From: Gammaproteobacteria bacterium
GTDB taxonomy: Bacteria > Pseudomonadota > Gammaproteobacteria > Pseudomonadales > Azotimanducaceae
Assembly (NCBI GenBank): GCA_009845835.1
Contig: VXYV01000105.1
Coordinates: 1-32,936 of the forward strand
Reading direction: 5' to 3'
DNA: 32,936 nucleotides
In this document: positions 17,924-26,528 of the stretch, piece after piece
Layout: each line of letters opens with the position of its first letter
Position numbering within the stretch: the stretch's first letter is position 1
Program-made: the position numbers and the translations under genes
The notes under the pieces: generated by a model
The model's input: the letters and a program-made list of their open reading frames with translations, nothing else
Database searches by the model: none
Told to the model about the DNA's origin: nothing

Positions 17924-17954
17924 AACAACCCAATCTACTAGAGGTGTTCGATTT

Positions 17955-19352
17955 ATGAGCGTTTCCAAGACTATCTTGCTAATCGTATCAACGGTTTCGT
18001 TGTTTGCGCTCTCGCTGACTGCAGGAACTGGTGCAGAACTCTATAACGAGTTCATGGATAGCGATGAATTCTACGATGACCCCGAATGGCAAGATTATGT
18101 TGACGAGTTAGGGCAAAAATTGCTTTCGTACTCGGACGACGCCGGCGAAGAATACTACTTTTTTGTACTCGATAACCCGGGGCTCAATGCCTTTGCCACG
18201 CCAGATGGTTATATCTACGTAAATCGTGGATTGATTATGTATATGAATTCGGAAGCCCAGCTCGCCGCAGTAATTGGTCATGAAATTGGACACGTAGTCG
18301 CGCGCCATGGTGCGAAACGACGACGGGCTTCCTTATTAGGTTCTGGCTTGGCTATAGCTGCACAAGCACTAACCGGTAGATATGAAGCGGGACAAGCAAC
18401 ACATGCAGCATTTCAAACCTATCTTTCCGGGTACGGTCGTGATCAAGAACTTGAAGCTGACCGAATTGGCGCAGAAATCATTGCTGCCGCTGGCTACAAC
18501 CCGTTATCGGTTATCGATGCAGTACACGTACTCAAAGACCAAGAAATGTTTGCTCGTCAGGTCAAAGGTCAACCACCAAGTTACCACGGATTGTTCGATA
18601 CGCACCCGCAAAACGATAAACGATTGCACGAAGCCGTACGGGTAGCTCTACCAAAATACTCCGACACTATTGTTGAACCGGTGCGCGATTTTTGGGAAAT
18701 GATAGACGGACTGAAATATGGTGTAGAACAGAACATCGGGACCCGCGACGGTCACATCATTTACGATAAATCACTACGTTTAGTCATTGAATTTCCGGTT
18801 GATTGGAAAGTGAGACTGAAGCAAACTCGGGTCGTCGGACAAGCACCTGGTGGTCCCTCAGAAGCAGAGATCACTATTGATCGACTTGTAATCGATCAAG
18901 AAATTTCCCCGGAAAAGCTCGTAACCGATGTGTTACAGCGTCCGGATATCAAGGAAGTAACCTCGCTTGAAATAGACGATTCTAAATCAGTATATCTTGC
19001 CGAGTTGGAAATTACCGACGAAGACACCACTGGTGCCCTTCTTGCCGTTCACCGGCATGGCTATGACTACTACGTTATTCGCGGAGACTCTGGTACAAAA
19101 GGTAGTCAAAAGGAGTTGCGTGACGCAATCAGAACCGTAATCAAAGGTATTCGCAATTTATCCAAAGATGATTTAGAGCATGAACAATTAGTGAGAATCC
19201 GTGTGATCGTAGCTCAACCCGGGGACACCTATGCCGAATTTGCTAAGGAAAGTCCTATACGGCAACACGCGGAAGAGATGCTTCGTTTGATCAATGGACA
19301 TCACCCCAATGCTGAACCACGTGCTGGGGACTTCGTTAAGATTGTGAAGTAA
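17955..19352 (+). CDS. M48-family zinc metalloprotease, exported
   Basis: 465 aa from the ATG at 17955, which has GAGGTG 8 nt upstream; a longer TTG start would overlap rpmE and is not needed. An N-terminal signal or anchor (TILLIVSTVSLFALSLTAG) points to the periplasm. The zinc site HEIGH is at 109-113 and the third-ligand motif ELEAD at about 165-169, as in BepA/LoiP-type envelope quality-control proteases. After the catalytic domain is a region of unknown fold. The last 45 residues (from VAQPGDTYAEFAKES to FVKIV) look like a degenerate LysM-type peptidoglycan-binding module. It likely degrades or helps assemble outer-membrane proteins. Ends one base from the convergent PBP gene. Confidence 0.93.
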   Translation: MSVSKTILLIVSTVSLFALSLTAGTGAELYNEFMDSDEFYDDPEWQDYVDELGQKLLSYSDDAGEEYYFFVLDNPGLNAFATPDGYIYVNRGLIMYMNSEAQLAAVIGHEIGHVVARHGAKRRRASLLGSGLAIAAQALTGRYEAGQATHAAFQTYLSGYGRDQELEADRIGAEIIAAAGYNPLSVIDAVHVLKDQEMFARQVKGQPPSYHGLFDTHPQNDKRLHEAVRVALPKYSDTIVEPVRDFWEMIDGLKYGVEQNIGTRDGHIIYDKSLRLVIEFPVDWKVRLKQTRVVGQAPGGPSEAEITIDRLVIDQEISPEKLVTDVLQRPDIKEVTSLEIDDSKSVYLAELEITDEDTTGALLAVHRHGYDYYVIRGDSGTKGSQKELRDAIRTVIKGIRNLSKDDLEHEQLVRIRVIVAQPGDTYAEFAKESPIRQHAEEMLRLINGHHPNAEPRAGDFVKIVK

Positions 19353-19353
19353 A

Positions 19354-21861
19354 TTAAAAAATGTCTTCAGGGTCGACAAGCTCTTGTTCGTCCCTAGTTC
19401 CTATAACTGATTCCTGCGACGGTGCGGTTTCCGATAGAAAATACTCTAACATCGCGTTAGGTTCGGCGGCGTGAACAATCTCACCGGAAGTCGAATCAAC
19501 ATAGACACTCACAATCCCATCTGGTGGTTCAGGTATAAATTCAGGTACCTCGCGTAACGCTTCTTGCATAAATTCAATCCAGATTGATAGTGGACGTGTT
19601 GAACCATATTCTCGTTCTCCCAAAGAGCGTCGATCTGAGTAGCCCACCCAAGTTGTTGCGACGAGATTTTGCTGGTACCCATTAAACCAAGTGTCCACCG
19701 CTTCATTTGTAGTACCAGTTTTACCAGCTAAATCATTTCGACCGAGAGTTACTGTGGCGCGTTCAGCTGTTCCAACACGCGCAACATCTCTGAGCATGGA
19801 GTCCATGAGAAAAGCTAAGCGCGGATCCAAAACATTCTTCGCCTCCAAAACATAACTACTTCCCCTGAGTTCGACTTCGAGTTCGTAATTTGCATTGTGA
19901 TGCCACAATTCCTCATCGAACCCAGTGTTCGCATGTCCACAGGAGTTACACACCTTAGCACGAAGTGGTTCAAAAACAGTTTCCCCGGCATGGGTTACAA
20001 CTTTTTGTATCAGATGCGGCCGAACGCGATATCCTCCATTGGCGATCACAGCGTATGCAGTAGCTAACTCAAGGGGGGACATCCCCATATTACCGCCGCC
20101 GATAGCCAACTGTGTATTGTTCGGTAATTTGTGCTTAGGAAACCCGAATCGAGACACGTAATCTTGTACCTTGGATGCGCCAATATGTTCAAGGACTCGA
20201 ATCGACACTAAATTGATTGACTCATAGAGTGCTTCCCGTAGTCTTGTAGGACCACGATAATCTCCCGAAAAATTACGTGGACGATATGGCGTCTCTAAAC
20301 TCGAATCGTCAAATATCAAGGGAGCATCTAGAAATATCGTGGCAGGTGTAACACCGTTCGCTAGTGCGGCGGTGTAAACGAAAGGTTTAAAACCGGATCC
20401 CGGTTGTCTAGCGGCTTGGGTAGCATGGTTATACTGCGTTACTTCAAAGTCGTATCCACCTACCATAGCGGTAATCGCGCCCGTTCGCGGTACTACAGCA
20501 ACGATAGCTCCCTGCACCTCCGGTACTTGCGTTAAATACCAGCGACCAACAACATTTTGTAATCGAACAAGGTGTCCTACTGCCACCGCGTCGGAAGCGA
20601 CCGTAGGTCTACTGCCGACACCCGATGAACCGTACGAACGGCGCGCCCAAGAAATCCCATCCCAAAGAACGGTAACCTCTGATTCGTCTTTCAGAATGGC
20701 ATCAAATGATTGTTCATAAACTGCTGTTACGACAGCTGGTTCCAGTGGTCCGATAGGTTTTTCCGATCTAAGTTCACTAATGAACGTGGTAGTTGGATCA
20801 GGAGAATCCGAATCGACATTAATTCGTCGTTCAGGACCCCGGTAACCCCTACTATGATCATAGTTCTGAAGTTCGGTCTTTACTGCTTGCTGAGCGGCGC
20901 GTTGGTGATCGACGTCGATGGTTGTATAAATGGTGTATCCCGTGTAGATCTCTTTGCCAAACTCACCTTCTATTTCTTGTCGTGCCAGTTCCGCCGGATA
21001 CGATGACTGTAGATCAATCTTACGACCGTAAGCTCGCGCTGTGACTGGTTCGGCGCGGGCTATTTCATATTCCTCATCGTTGATAAATTTCTCAGCAAAC
21101 ATTCGTTTTAACACAACATTTCTACGCTGTTTAGCCCACTCCGGATCATTGATAGGATTACCCTTTTCCGGTCGATTTGGGATACCTGCAAGCATAGCAA
21201 GTTGGGCTAAATTTAATTCGTGAACCGGTTTATCGTAGTAGGTATAAGCTGCGGCTTGGACACCGTAGGCGTGTTTCCCGAAGGGAATCACGTTGACGTA
21301 GAGTTTGAGAATTTCGTCTTTGGAGAGTTCACGTTCGATTTGAAGTGCTAACAATAACTCTCGGAATTTTCGAATAAGCGTTTTTTCACGCGATAGATCC
21401 GCAACGTTTCGTGGAAGTTGCATCGTGATTGTCGAAGCTCCGCCTTTATTTTTACTTCCAACGAGATGCGCAAAGGTGTTTTTGGCTAAGGAGAACCAAT
21501 CAATACCTGAATGTGTATAGAACCGTTTATCTTCGATCGCGACAACTGCATCCAAATAATCCTGCGGCACTTCTGCGATATCTTTAATCGGAATTACTCG
21601 GCGACTACCAAACTCAGCAAGCAGAGCTCCGTCGGACGAAAACACACGAAGTGGATGTTCTGGTTTATGGTTTCGATAAGTTTCCGGATCTGGGTTTTTC
21701 GGATCAAGATAGAGAAACATCCCGTTCACTAGCAGTACTGCCGAAAATACACCGATACAACCTAACCAAATACCGATTTTCAAAATCTTGATTATCAAAG
21801 GGTGAATTGAGTTGATAAATTCACCCAGGAAAGCGAAAAGATCGGTTAGAAAATCAAACAT
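19354..21861 (-). CDS. mrcA: Penicillin-binding protein 1A (bifunctional class A PBP)
   Basis: Polymerises and cross-links peptidoglycan. 835 aa with one N-terminal transmembrane helix (about 28-51). The glycosyltransferase domain shows EDKRFYTHSG with catalytic Glu110 and GASTITMQLPRN. The transpeptidase domain has the SxxK motif SGFK (Ser489), the SxN motif S548-I-N550 and KTG at 714-716. An OB-like insertion lies between the two domains (about 340-450). The region after 800 is an acidic tail. A cysteine pair (CNSC, about 638-641) near HANTGFD is not usual for the family. The ATG at 21861 gives the normal cytoplasmic lead. The gene ends against the M48 protease gene. Confidence 0.96.
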   Translation of the reverse strand: MFDFLTDLFAFLGEFINSIHPLIIKILKIGIWLGCIGVFSAVLLVNGMFLYLDPKNPDPETYRNHKPEHPLRVFSSDGALLAEFGSRRVIPIKDIAEVPQDYLDAVVAIEDKRFYTHSGIDWFSLAKNTFAHLVGSKNKGGASTITMQLPRNVADLSREKTLIRKFRELLLALQIERELSKDEILKLYVNVIPFGKHAYGVQAAAYTYYDKPVHELNLAQLAMLAGIPNRPEKGNPINDPEWAKQRRNVVLKRMFAEKFINDEEYEIARAEPVTARAYGRKIDLQSSYPAELARQEIEGEFGKEIYTGYTIYTTIDVDHQRAAQQAVKTELQNYDHSRGYRGPERRINVDSDSPDPTTTFISELRSEKPIGPLEPAVVTAVYEQSFDAILKDESEVTVLWDGISWARRSYGSSGVGSRPTVASDAVAVGHLVRLQNVVGRWYLTQVPEVQGAIVAVVPRTGAITAMVGGYDFEVTQYNHATQAARQPGSGFKPFVYTAALANGVTPATIFLDAPLIFDDSSLETPYRPRNFSGDYRGPTRLREALYESINLVSIRVLEHIGASKVQDYVSRFGFPKHKLPNNTQLAIGGGNMGMSPLELATAYAVIANGGYRVRPHLIQKVVTHAGETVFEPLRAKVCNSCGHANTGFDEELWHHNANYELEVELRGSSYVLEAKNVLDPRLAFLMDSMLRDVARVGTAERATVTLGRNDLAGKTGTTNEAVDTWFNGYQQNLVATTWVGYSDRRSLGEREYGSTRPLSIWIEFMQEALREVPEFIPEPPDGIVSVYVDSTSGEIVHAAEPNAMLEYFLSETAPSQESVIGTRDEQELVDPEDIF

Positions 21862-22319
21862 ACGAATCCAGATCGACTAGAAAAGAACGTCTTGCTCAAA
21901 AATATTGGACTCAATATCATAATCTTAACATTATTGACAGAAGCGGCAAGTCGACAATTGTCAAATCTCTGCTCGTACCGACCTGTCAAGCTCAAATCAA
22001 ACCAGTTAGGAAGAAAATCAGTGAAACATGAAAGCTACTCTATCTACCTAAAGACGGTACCTTGACCGGAATCAGTCCGATGTGTACGCGGAACCATCCG
22101 TACAAGGTAACACCCGTAACACAATGTAAAAATGCGGGTCAATGGACTAATTTAAGACTACCTTACCGAGTAGTGGGGGTACAAGGTCTAAAATACAGAG
22201 ACCAAATGCGATATGTTCCATTGCGGAGCTATTCCGTAAAACTATAACATTCTTATCCATACTCGAACGAGTTTATCATTTGTCGCCGACAAAATAGTCT
22301 AGACAATACTCTCAACAAA
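21862..22319. other. 458-bp gap with no recognisable gene (argS position)
   Basis: Divergent intergenic region between mrcA and the SPOR gene. It holds the candidate mrcA promoter and a small hairpin (TGTACG ... CGTACA, 22083-22104). The longest open stretch, from a TTG at 22062, has a composition unlike the neighbouring proteins and no motif, so I do not call it. In Pseudomonas-like genomes argS lies just before this SPOR gene; I see no trace of it. Confidence 0.6.
21922..21949 (-). promoter_or_regulatory. Candidate promoter of the PBP1A gene
   Basis: On the minus strand TTGCCG (21944-21949), a 16-nt spacer and TAAGAT (21922-21927) lie about 60 nt upstream of the start. Both hexamers are imperfect, so this is tentative. 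Confidence 0.3.
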
Positions 22320-22949
22320 ATGGCAAGTTCCACTAAAAAGAATAAAGGTTCGAAAACAGATGTAACCTTTTCGGTTGGCATTCCATGGGCTGTCGTCGGG
22401 TTCACCCTCGGTATCATCGGAACCACCGCGTTTTACTATTTTGGTAGTCGCTTTGTTGACCCCGATGCCGCATTCTTAAGGACCTTCCCAGAATGGGAAA
22501 AAGCTTACCCCGACGTTCAATTTGAATTCCCCTCTCGGCTAGAACATACCGATGCAGAGTCCGTTGGTGCGACACCGAAAAATCGCGACCAAGATCTAGT
22601 GGACGATGCAACTGGTCAGGAAACAACTGAACCAGTTTCCGTGGAAGTCCCCACACCAGCCATCGACGACAATCTCGCAGAAGTTGCAACGAACGAAGGA
22701 GAAATCACTGGGTATGTGCTACAGGTGGGTGTGTTCCGCGGTGAGAATAGAGCCGACGCGCTGCGCGCTTCACTGTTGCGCGACGGATATGATGCTTACA
22801 CGACAACGATCACCGCTGACGATTCTTCCATTCAATATCGAGTCATTATCGGACCATACGATACCGTTGAAGATACTACCGCTGACGCCGATCGACTAAA
22901 GGACAGAAACATACTTCCCTATCTTGTACCGATAACAAAAGATGAATAA
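22320..22949 (+). CDS. SPOR-domain membrane protein, FtsN-like
   Basis: 209 aa. A short basic cytoplasmic lead (STKKNKGSKTD) is followed by one transmembrane helix (about 24-42, PWAVVGFTLGIIGTTAFYYF), an acidic periplasmic linker, and a C-terminal SPOR domain (about 135-207) starting GYVLQVGVFRGENRADALRA and containing YRVIIGPYDTVEDT. SPOR domains bind denuded peptidoglycan at the septum. Its place directly before hslV matches the FtsN-like gene of Pseudomonas-type genomes, so a divisome role is likely. Sequence identity to E. coli FtsN outside the SPOR domain cannot be judged by eye, so no symbol is given. Confidence 0.88.
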   Translation: MASSTKKNKGSKTDVTFSVGIPWAVVGFTLGIIGTTAFYYFGSRFVDPDAAFLRTFPEWEKAYPDVQFEFPSRLEHTDAESVGATPKNRDQDLVDDATGQETTEPVSVEVPTPAIDDNLAEVATNEGEITGYVLQVGVFRGENRADALRASLLRDGYDAYTTTITADDSSIQYRVIIGPYDTVEDTTADADRLKDRNILPYLVPITKDE

Positions 22950-22982
22950 CAATCCAAAATGTGAATTCCTTACTTACTTGAC

Positions 22983-23513
22983 ATGAAATTTAGAAACACC
23001 ACAGTCGTTTGTGTCCGTCGCGATGGTAAAGTCGTACTAGGTTCTGACGGACAAGTATCGATGGGTAATACTGTCATGAAAGACAGAGCGGTAAAAGTTC
23101 GACGACTATTCAACAATAAGGTTATCGCTGGTTTTGCTGGGGGTACTGCCGATGCCTTCACGCTCTTCGAACGTTTTGAAGGAATGCTGGAACGCTATCA
23201 TGGGAATCTACAGCGAGCCGCTGTGGAACTCGCAAAAGATTGGCGAGCCGACCGTATGTTACGACGATTGGAAGCATTATTAATCATTGCCGATCAAGAA
23301 AAGTCGCTGCTAATAAGCGGTACTGGCGATGTGATCGAACCTGATGACGGATTAATCGCCATCGGTTCAGGTGGTCCGTATGCTCAAGCCGCGGCGACCG
23401 CACTCCTCAACCATTCAAACCTAGACGCCGAGGAAATCGTCCGTGAAGCACTGACAATCGCGGGTAAGATTTGTATTTATACCAATCTCCATCTAACTAT
23501 TGAGGTGCTATAA
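22983..23513 (+). CDS. hslV: ATP-dependent protease peptidase subunit HslV
   Basis: Proteolytic chamber of the HslUV (ClpYQ) protease, an N-terminal threonine hydrolase. 176 aa, normal length. Conserved stretches include [53 protein letters not shown] and [13 protein letters not shown]. The catalytic threonine must be Thr6 in NTTVVCVRR, so five residues (MKFRN) precede it; E. coli HslV has only the initiator Met. No alternative start exists between the ATG and Thr6. The GDG near the active site reads SDG. hslU follows after 5 nt, clearly one operon. Confidence 0.97.
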   Translation: MKFRNTTVVCVRRDGKVVLGSDGQVSMGNTVMKDRAVKVRRLFNNKVIAGFAGGTADAFTLFERFEGMLERYHGNLQRAAVELAKDWRADRMLRRLEALLIIADQEKSLLISGTGDVIEPDDGLIAIGSGGPYAQAAATALLNHSNLDAEEIVREALTIAGKICIYTNLHLTIEVL

Positions 23514-23518
23514 ATTCG

Positions 23519-24853
23519 ATGAGTGTTATGACTCCCAGAGAAATCGTTCATGAACTGAATCGACATATCATCGGACAAGATCAAGCAAAACGTGCAGTCG
23601 CGATTGCGCTGAGAAATCGTTGGCGACGCATGCAGCTAGAAGACGACGTTCGGGAAGAGGTAACGCCGAAGAACATTCTCATGATCGGACCGACCGGCGT
23701 AGGAAAAACAGAAATTGCCCGTCGGTTAGCACGACTGGCGAATGCACCATTCATCAAAATCGAAGCAACGAAGTTTACCGAGGTTGGCTACGTTGGTCGA
23801 GATGTCGAATCAATCATTCGAGACTTAATCGATGTGGCTTTCAAAATGCTAAAGGAAAAGGCTCTCCACCAAGTCGAACAAAGAGCCACACTCGCAGCTG
23901 AAGACAAAATTCTAAATGCCCTAACGACAACAGAAAACAGCCACTATGGTGGCTACGACAACGACGAAAGTCAACCGTTGAGTTTTAAACGAGACTTGCA
24001 GCAAAACCTTCGTAGTGGTTTGTTGGACGACAAAGAAATCGAAGTCGAAGTAACCTCAAAAGATTCTCCTATAGGGATGGAATTCCTCGCTCCACCTGGT
24101 CTCGAAGACATGGCTAGTAATTTGAAGGATATGTTTCAATCGGTTACAGGTTCCCGGAAAAAACGCGAAAAATTCAAGGTGCGTGATGCGAAGCGACGAA
24201 TACACGATGAGGAAGCGATGAAACTCATCAATGAAGAAGAATTGAAGTCGCAAGCAGTTGATGCAGTCGAGCAATCGGGGATCGTGTTCTTAGACGAAAT
24301 TGATAAAGTCGCGAAACGCAGCGATCATGGTGTCGATGTTTCTAGAGAAGGGGTACAACGCGATCTGTTACCACTAATTGAGGGTAGTACCGTGTCGACC
24401 CGATACGGTATGATTAAAACAGATCACATATTGTTTATCGCTTCGGGTGCCTTCCACTTATCGAAACCGTCTGATCTCATCCCTGAACTTCAGGGACGTC
24501 TACCGATTCGAGTGGAACTCAGTGCCCTTTCTACCGAGGATTTTCGCCGGATTCTCGTTGAACCCAAGGTGTCACTCACGGACCAGTACCAACAACTTTT
24601 AGCGGTTGATGGTGTCAATCTCACTTTTTCGGAAGATGGTCTCAACCGTATAGCTGAAATCGCCTGCGAAGTGAACGAAAATACTGAAAACATCGGGGCT
24701 CGGCGACTGCACACGATTCTTGAACGTTTGATGGAAGAAATTGCGTTTTCTGGGGGCGACACCGAAAAAGCGCTCCACGTTGACGGCAAGTATGTCGATA
24801 AACAGTTAAAAGAGCTCATTAAAGATCAAGACTTATCCCGTTACATTCTTTAA
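23519..24853 (+). CDS. hslU: ATP-dependent protease ATPase subunit HslU
   Basis: AAA+ unfoldase that feeds HslV. 444 aa, matching the family. It starts [20 protein letters not shown], nearly the E. coli N-terminus. Walker A GPTGVGKT is at 57-64, the pore loop GYVG at 90-93, Walker B is [13 protein letters not shown], and the sensor region is [12 protein letters not shown]. The intermediate (I) domain lies between about 110 and 240. The C-terminus DLSRYIL is the conserved tail that docks into HslV. It follows hslV by five bases and precedes the DUF971 gene by 18. Confidence 0.98.
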   Translation: MSVMTPREIVHELNRHIIGQDQAKRAVAIALRNRWRRMQLEDDVREEVTPKNILMIGPTGVGKTEIARRLARLANAPFIKIEATKFTEVGYVGRDVESIIRDLIDVAFKMLKEKALHQVEQRATLAAEDKILNALTTTENSHYGGYDNDESQPLSFKRDLQQNLRSGLLDDKEIEVEVTSKDSPIGMEFLAPPGLEDMASNLKDMFQSVTGSRKKREKFKVRDAKRRIHDEEAMKLINEEELKSQAVDAVEQSGIVFLDEIDKVAKRSDHGVDVSREGVQRDLLPLIEGSTVSTRYGMIKTDHILFIASGAFHLSKPSDLIPELQGRLPIRVELSALSTEDFRRILVEPKVSLTDQYQQLLAVDGVNLTFSEDGLNRIAEIACEVNENTENIGARRLHTILERLMEEIAFSGGDTEKALHVDGKYVDKQLKELIKDQDLSRYIL

Positions 24854-24871
24854 GTAACGAGATTGACTGCA

Positions 24872-25258
24872 ATGCAACCGGTGAATATCGAATACCACTC
24901 CAAGTCACGGCAACTAAAGTTAACTTATCCTGATGGAAGTGTACATGAACTCACCGCCGAGTACTTGCGAGTTTATTCACCATCGGCAGAGGTACGGGGA
25001 CATTCTCCAGATCAATACCAACTACAAAGTGGCAAAAAAGAAGTCAAAATTCAAGCAATCGACCCCATCGGGAATTATGCGATAAGGCTGAGTTTTTCGG
25101 ACGGACACGATACGGGGATTTACTCTTGGGACTACCTATTGGAATTAGCAACAAACCATGAACGTAATTGGACCGAGTATCTGCGACAACTTAAAGAGGC
25201 TAACTGTTCGCGTTTGTCTACAATTCCTGTTGGAACTTGGACCCCAGAAGATAAATGA
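24872..25258 (+). CDS. DUF971 (GBBH-like N-terminal domain) protein
   Basis: 128 aa from the ATG at 24872; a TTG nine nucleotides earlier is possible. The domain is recognised by SRQLKLTYPDGSVHELTAEYLRVYSPSAEVRGH and by YAIRLSFSDGHDTGIYSWDYLLEL. Related N-terminal domains occur in gamma-butyrobetaine hydroxylase, and stand-alone DUF971 proteins have been linked to iron-sulfur protein handling, so the role here is open. The usual zinc-type cysteines/histidines of the hydroxylase version are not evident. Its stop overlaps the ubiE start (ATGA), and the hslU-DUF971-ubiE order is common in Pseudomonas-like bacteria. Confidence 0.9.
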   Translation: MQPVNIEYHSKSRQLKLTYPDGSVHELTAEYLRVYSPSAEVRGHSPDQYQLQSGKKEVKIQAIDPIGNYAIRLSFSDGHDTGIYSWDYLLELATNHERNWTEYLRQLKEANCSRLSTIPVGTWTPEDK

Positions 25259-25998
25259 ACTCAACCGATTCTCTAGTAAATTTTGGCAATCAGAAGGTTC
25301 CAAGCAGCGAAAAAACGCAGCTGGTCGACCAAGTATTCGAAACCGTAAACCCACGCTACGACTTGATGAACGACATCATGTCGTTAGGCACACACCGAAT
25401 CTTAAAACGAATATTTATTGATTCGGCGAGCATACCACAAAACGGTCAGGTCCTAGACATTGCTTGCGGAACGGGAGATATCACACAACTAATTGCATCA
25501 CGTCTGTCTGGTAGCGGTAGGATTACAGCTGTGGATCTTAATAGTTCCATGCTTAGTCACTGCCGTAACCGCATGTTGAATGCTGGTTTTGCGAATGTTG
25601 ATTACTTACTCGCCGATGCCCAATTTTTGCCATTAGCTGATGAAACTTTTGACTGTATCACGATGGCGTTCGGTATTCGCAACATGAGTTATATCGACCT
25701 GACCCTTGAGGAGTGTTATCGAGTATTGAAACGAGGTGGTCGGTTATCTCTGCTTGATTTCTCACATGCTAAATCGACTCGGTTATCAAAACTATTTCAA
25801 ACCTATTGCTGTGCCTGGCCAATCATCGGTCAAATCGTGGTCGGCGACAGCAAACCCTATCGTTATCTGGTAGAATCTATCCAACAACATCCACAACCGG
25901 AAGCGATTCACCTCGCGATGGAAGCTTGCGGTTTACACGAATGTCAATTTGAAAATTTATTGGGAGGGATTGTCTCAATCCACACAGGAATTCGATGA
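25255..25998 (+). CDS. ubiE: Ubiquinone/menaquinone C-methyltransferase UbiE
   Basis: C-methylates the quinone ring in ubiquinone (and menaquinone) synthesis, using SAM. 247 aa, family length. The N-terminal signature VFETVNPRYDLMNDIMSLGTHRILKR is present. Motif I is VLDIACGTGDIT, the acidic residue lies in TAVDLNSSML, and the UbiE signature is ITMAFGIRNMSYIDL. The C-terminus is the usual NLLGGIVSIHTGIR. The start overlaps the DUF971 stop and its stop overlaps the ubiJ start, so translation is coupled through this operon. Confidence 0.97.
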   Translation: MNSTDSLVNFGNQKVPSSEKTQLVDQVFETVNPRYDLMNDIMSLGTHRILKRIFIDSASIPQNGQVLDIACGTGDITQLIASRLSGSGRITAVDLNSSMLSHCRNRMLNAGFANVDYLLADAQFLPLADETFDCITMAFGIRNMSYIDLTLEECYRVLKRGGRLSLLDFSHAKSTRLSKLFQTYCCAWPIIGQIVVGDSKPYRYLVESIQQHPQPEAIHLAMEACGLHECQFENLLGGIVSIHTGIR

Positions 25999-26528
25999 CT
26001 ATACTACAATCAACATCAGCGAGCGCAGTTGAAGCGGCTATCAAGGCACGGTTGGCGATTGACCCACAAGCCCGCGCTACTGTTAATGAACTCGAAGGAA
26101 AATTAGTGCTCTTAAACGTAGAAAACAACCCCGTTTATGTCTTGTTTCGGGACGGCGAAGCAAGTGTAGCTACTTATACTGAAAACGAACCTGACCTTTC
26201 GATTGCCGGTTCAGTTGTGGATGTTGGTAAAACCCTGCTAACGGATTTAGAGTCAAACACCGAAGTCGACGGCGATAGTGATTTACTCGAGCATTTACGC
26301 AAGATTTTTAAGCCGAGTTTTGATGCCGGATCACTTGCCGACAAGGTTCAATCAAAAGCCGAACTCGGTGTGGCTGCTGCGCGTTCCACAATCGAAGGCT
26401 TAGCAAGTGAATTCACGGTAAACCGAAAAGATAATGCACAAATCGAAGAACTCACCTTGCAGTTGCGAGAACTACAGAAAGCCGTCAATCAACTGGAGGA
26501 TCGTATTCGAGCCCTTGAGAATCCTTGA
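25995..26528 (+). CDS. ubiJ: Ubiquinone biosynthesis accessory factor UbiJ
   Basis: 177 aa. An N-terminal SCP2-type lipid-binding domain (about 20-110, with LSIAGSVVDVGKTLLTD) is followed by a helical C-terminal tail (NAQIEELTLQLRELQKAVNQ) likely to form a coiled coil. UbiJ scaffolds the soluble ubiquinone metabolon and binds the lipid intermediates. The identification rests mainly on the SCP2-like pattern and on the fixed order ubiE-ubiJ-ubiB, with ATGA and TTGA overlaps on either side. Confidence 0.92.
   Translation: MTILQSTSASAVEAAIKARLAIDPQARATVNELEGKLVLLNVENNPVYVLFRDGEASVATYTENEPDLSIAGSVVDVGKTLLTDLESNTEVDGDSDLLEHLRKIFKPSFDAGSLADKVQSKAELGVAAARSTIEGLASEFTVNRKDNAQIEELTLQLRELQKAVNQLEDRIRALENP

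Noticed and set aside
22062-22150. Group II intron domain V-like sequence
   Set aside because: A few hairpins and a GTACGCGG-like stretch recalled domain V, but the pairing and bulge do not fit and no intron protein is present.
22062-22247. 61-codon frame in the mrcA-SPOR gap
   Set aside because: TTG start, no ribosome binding site, and a composition unlike the neighbours. It does not resemble ArgS.
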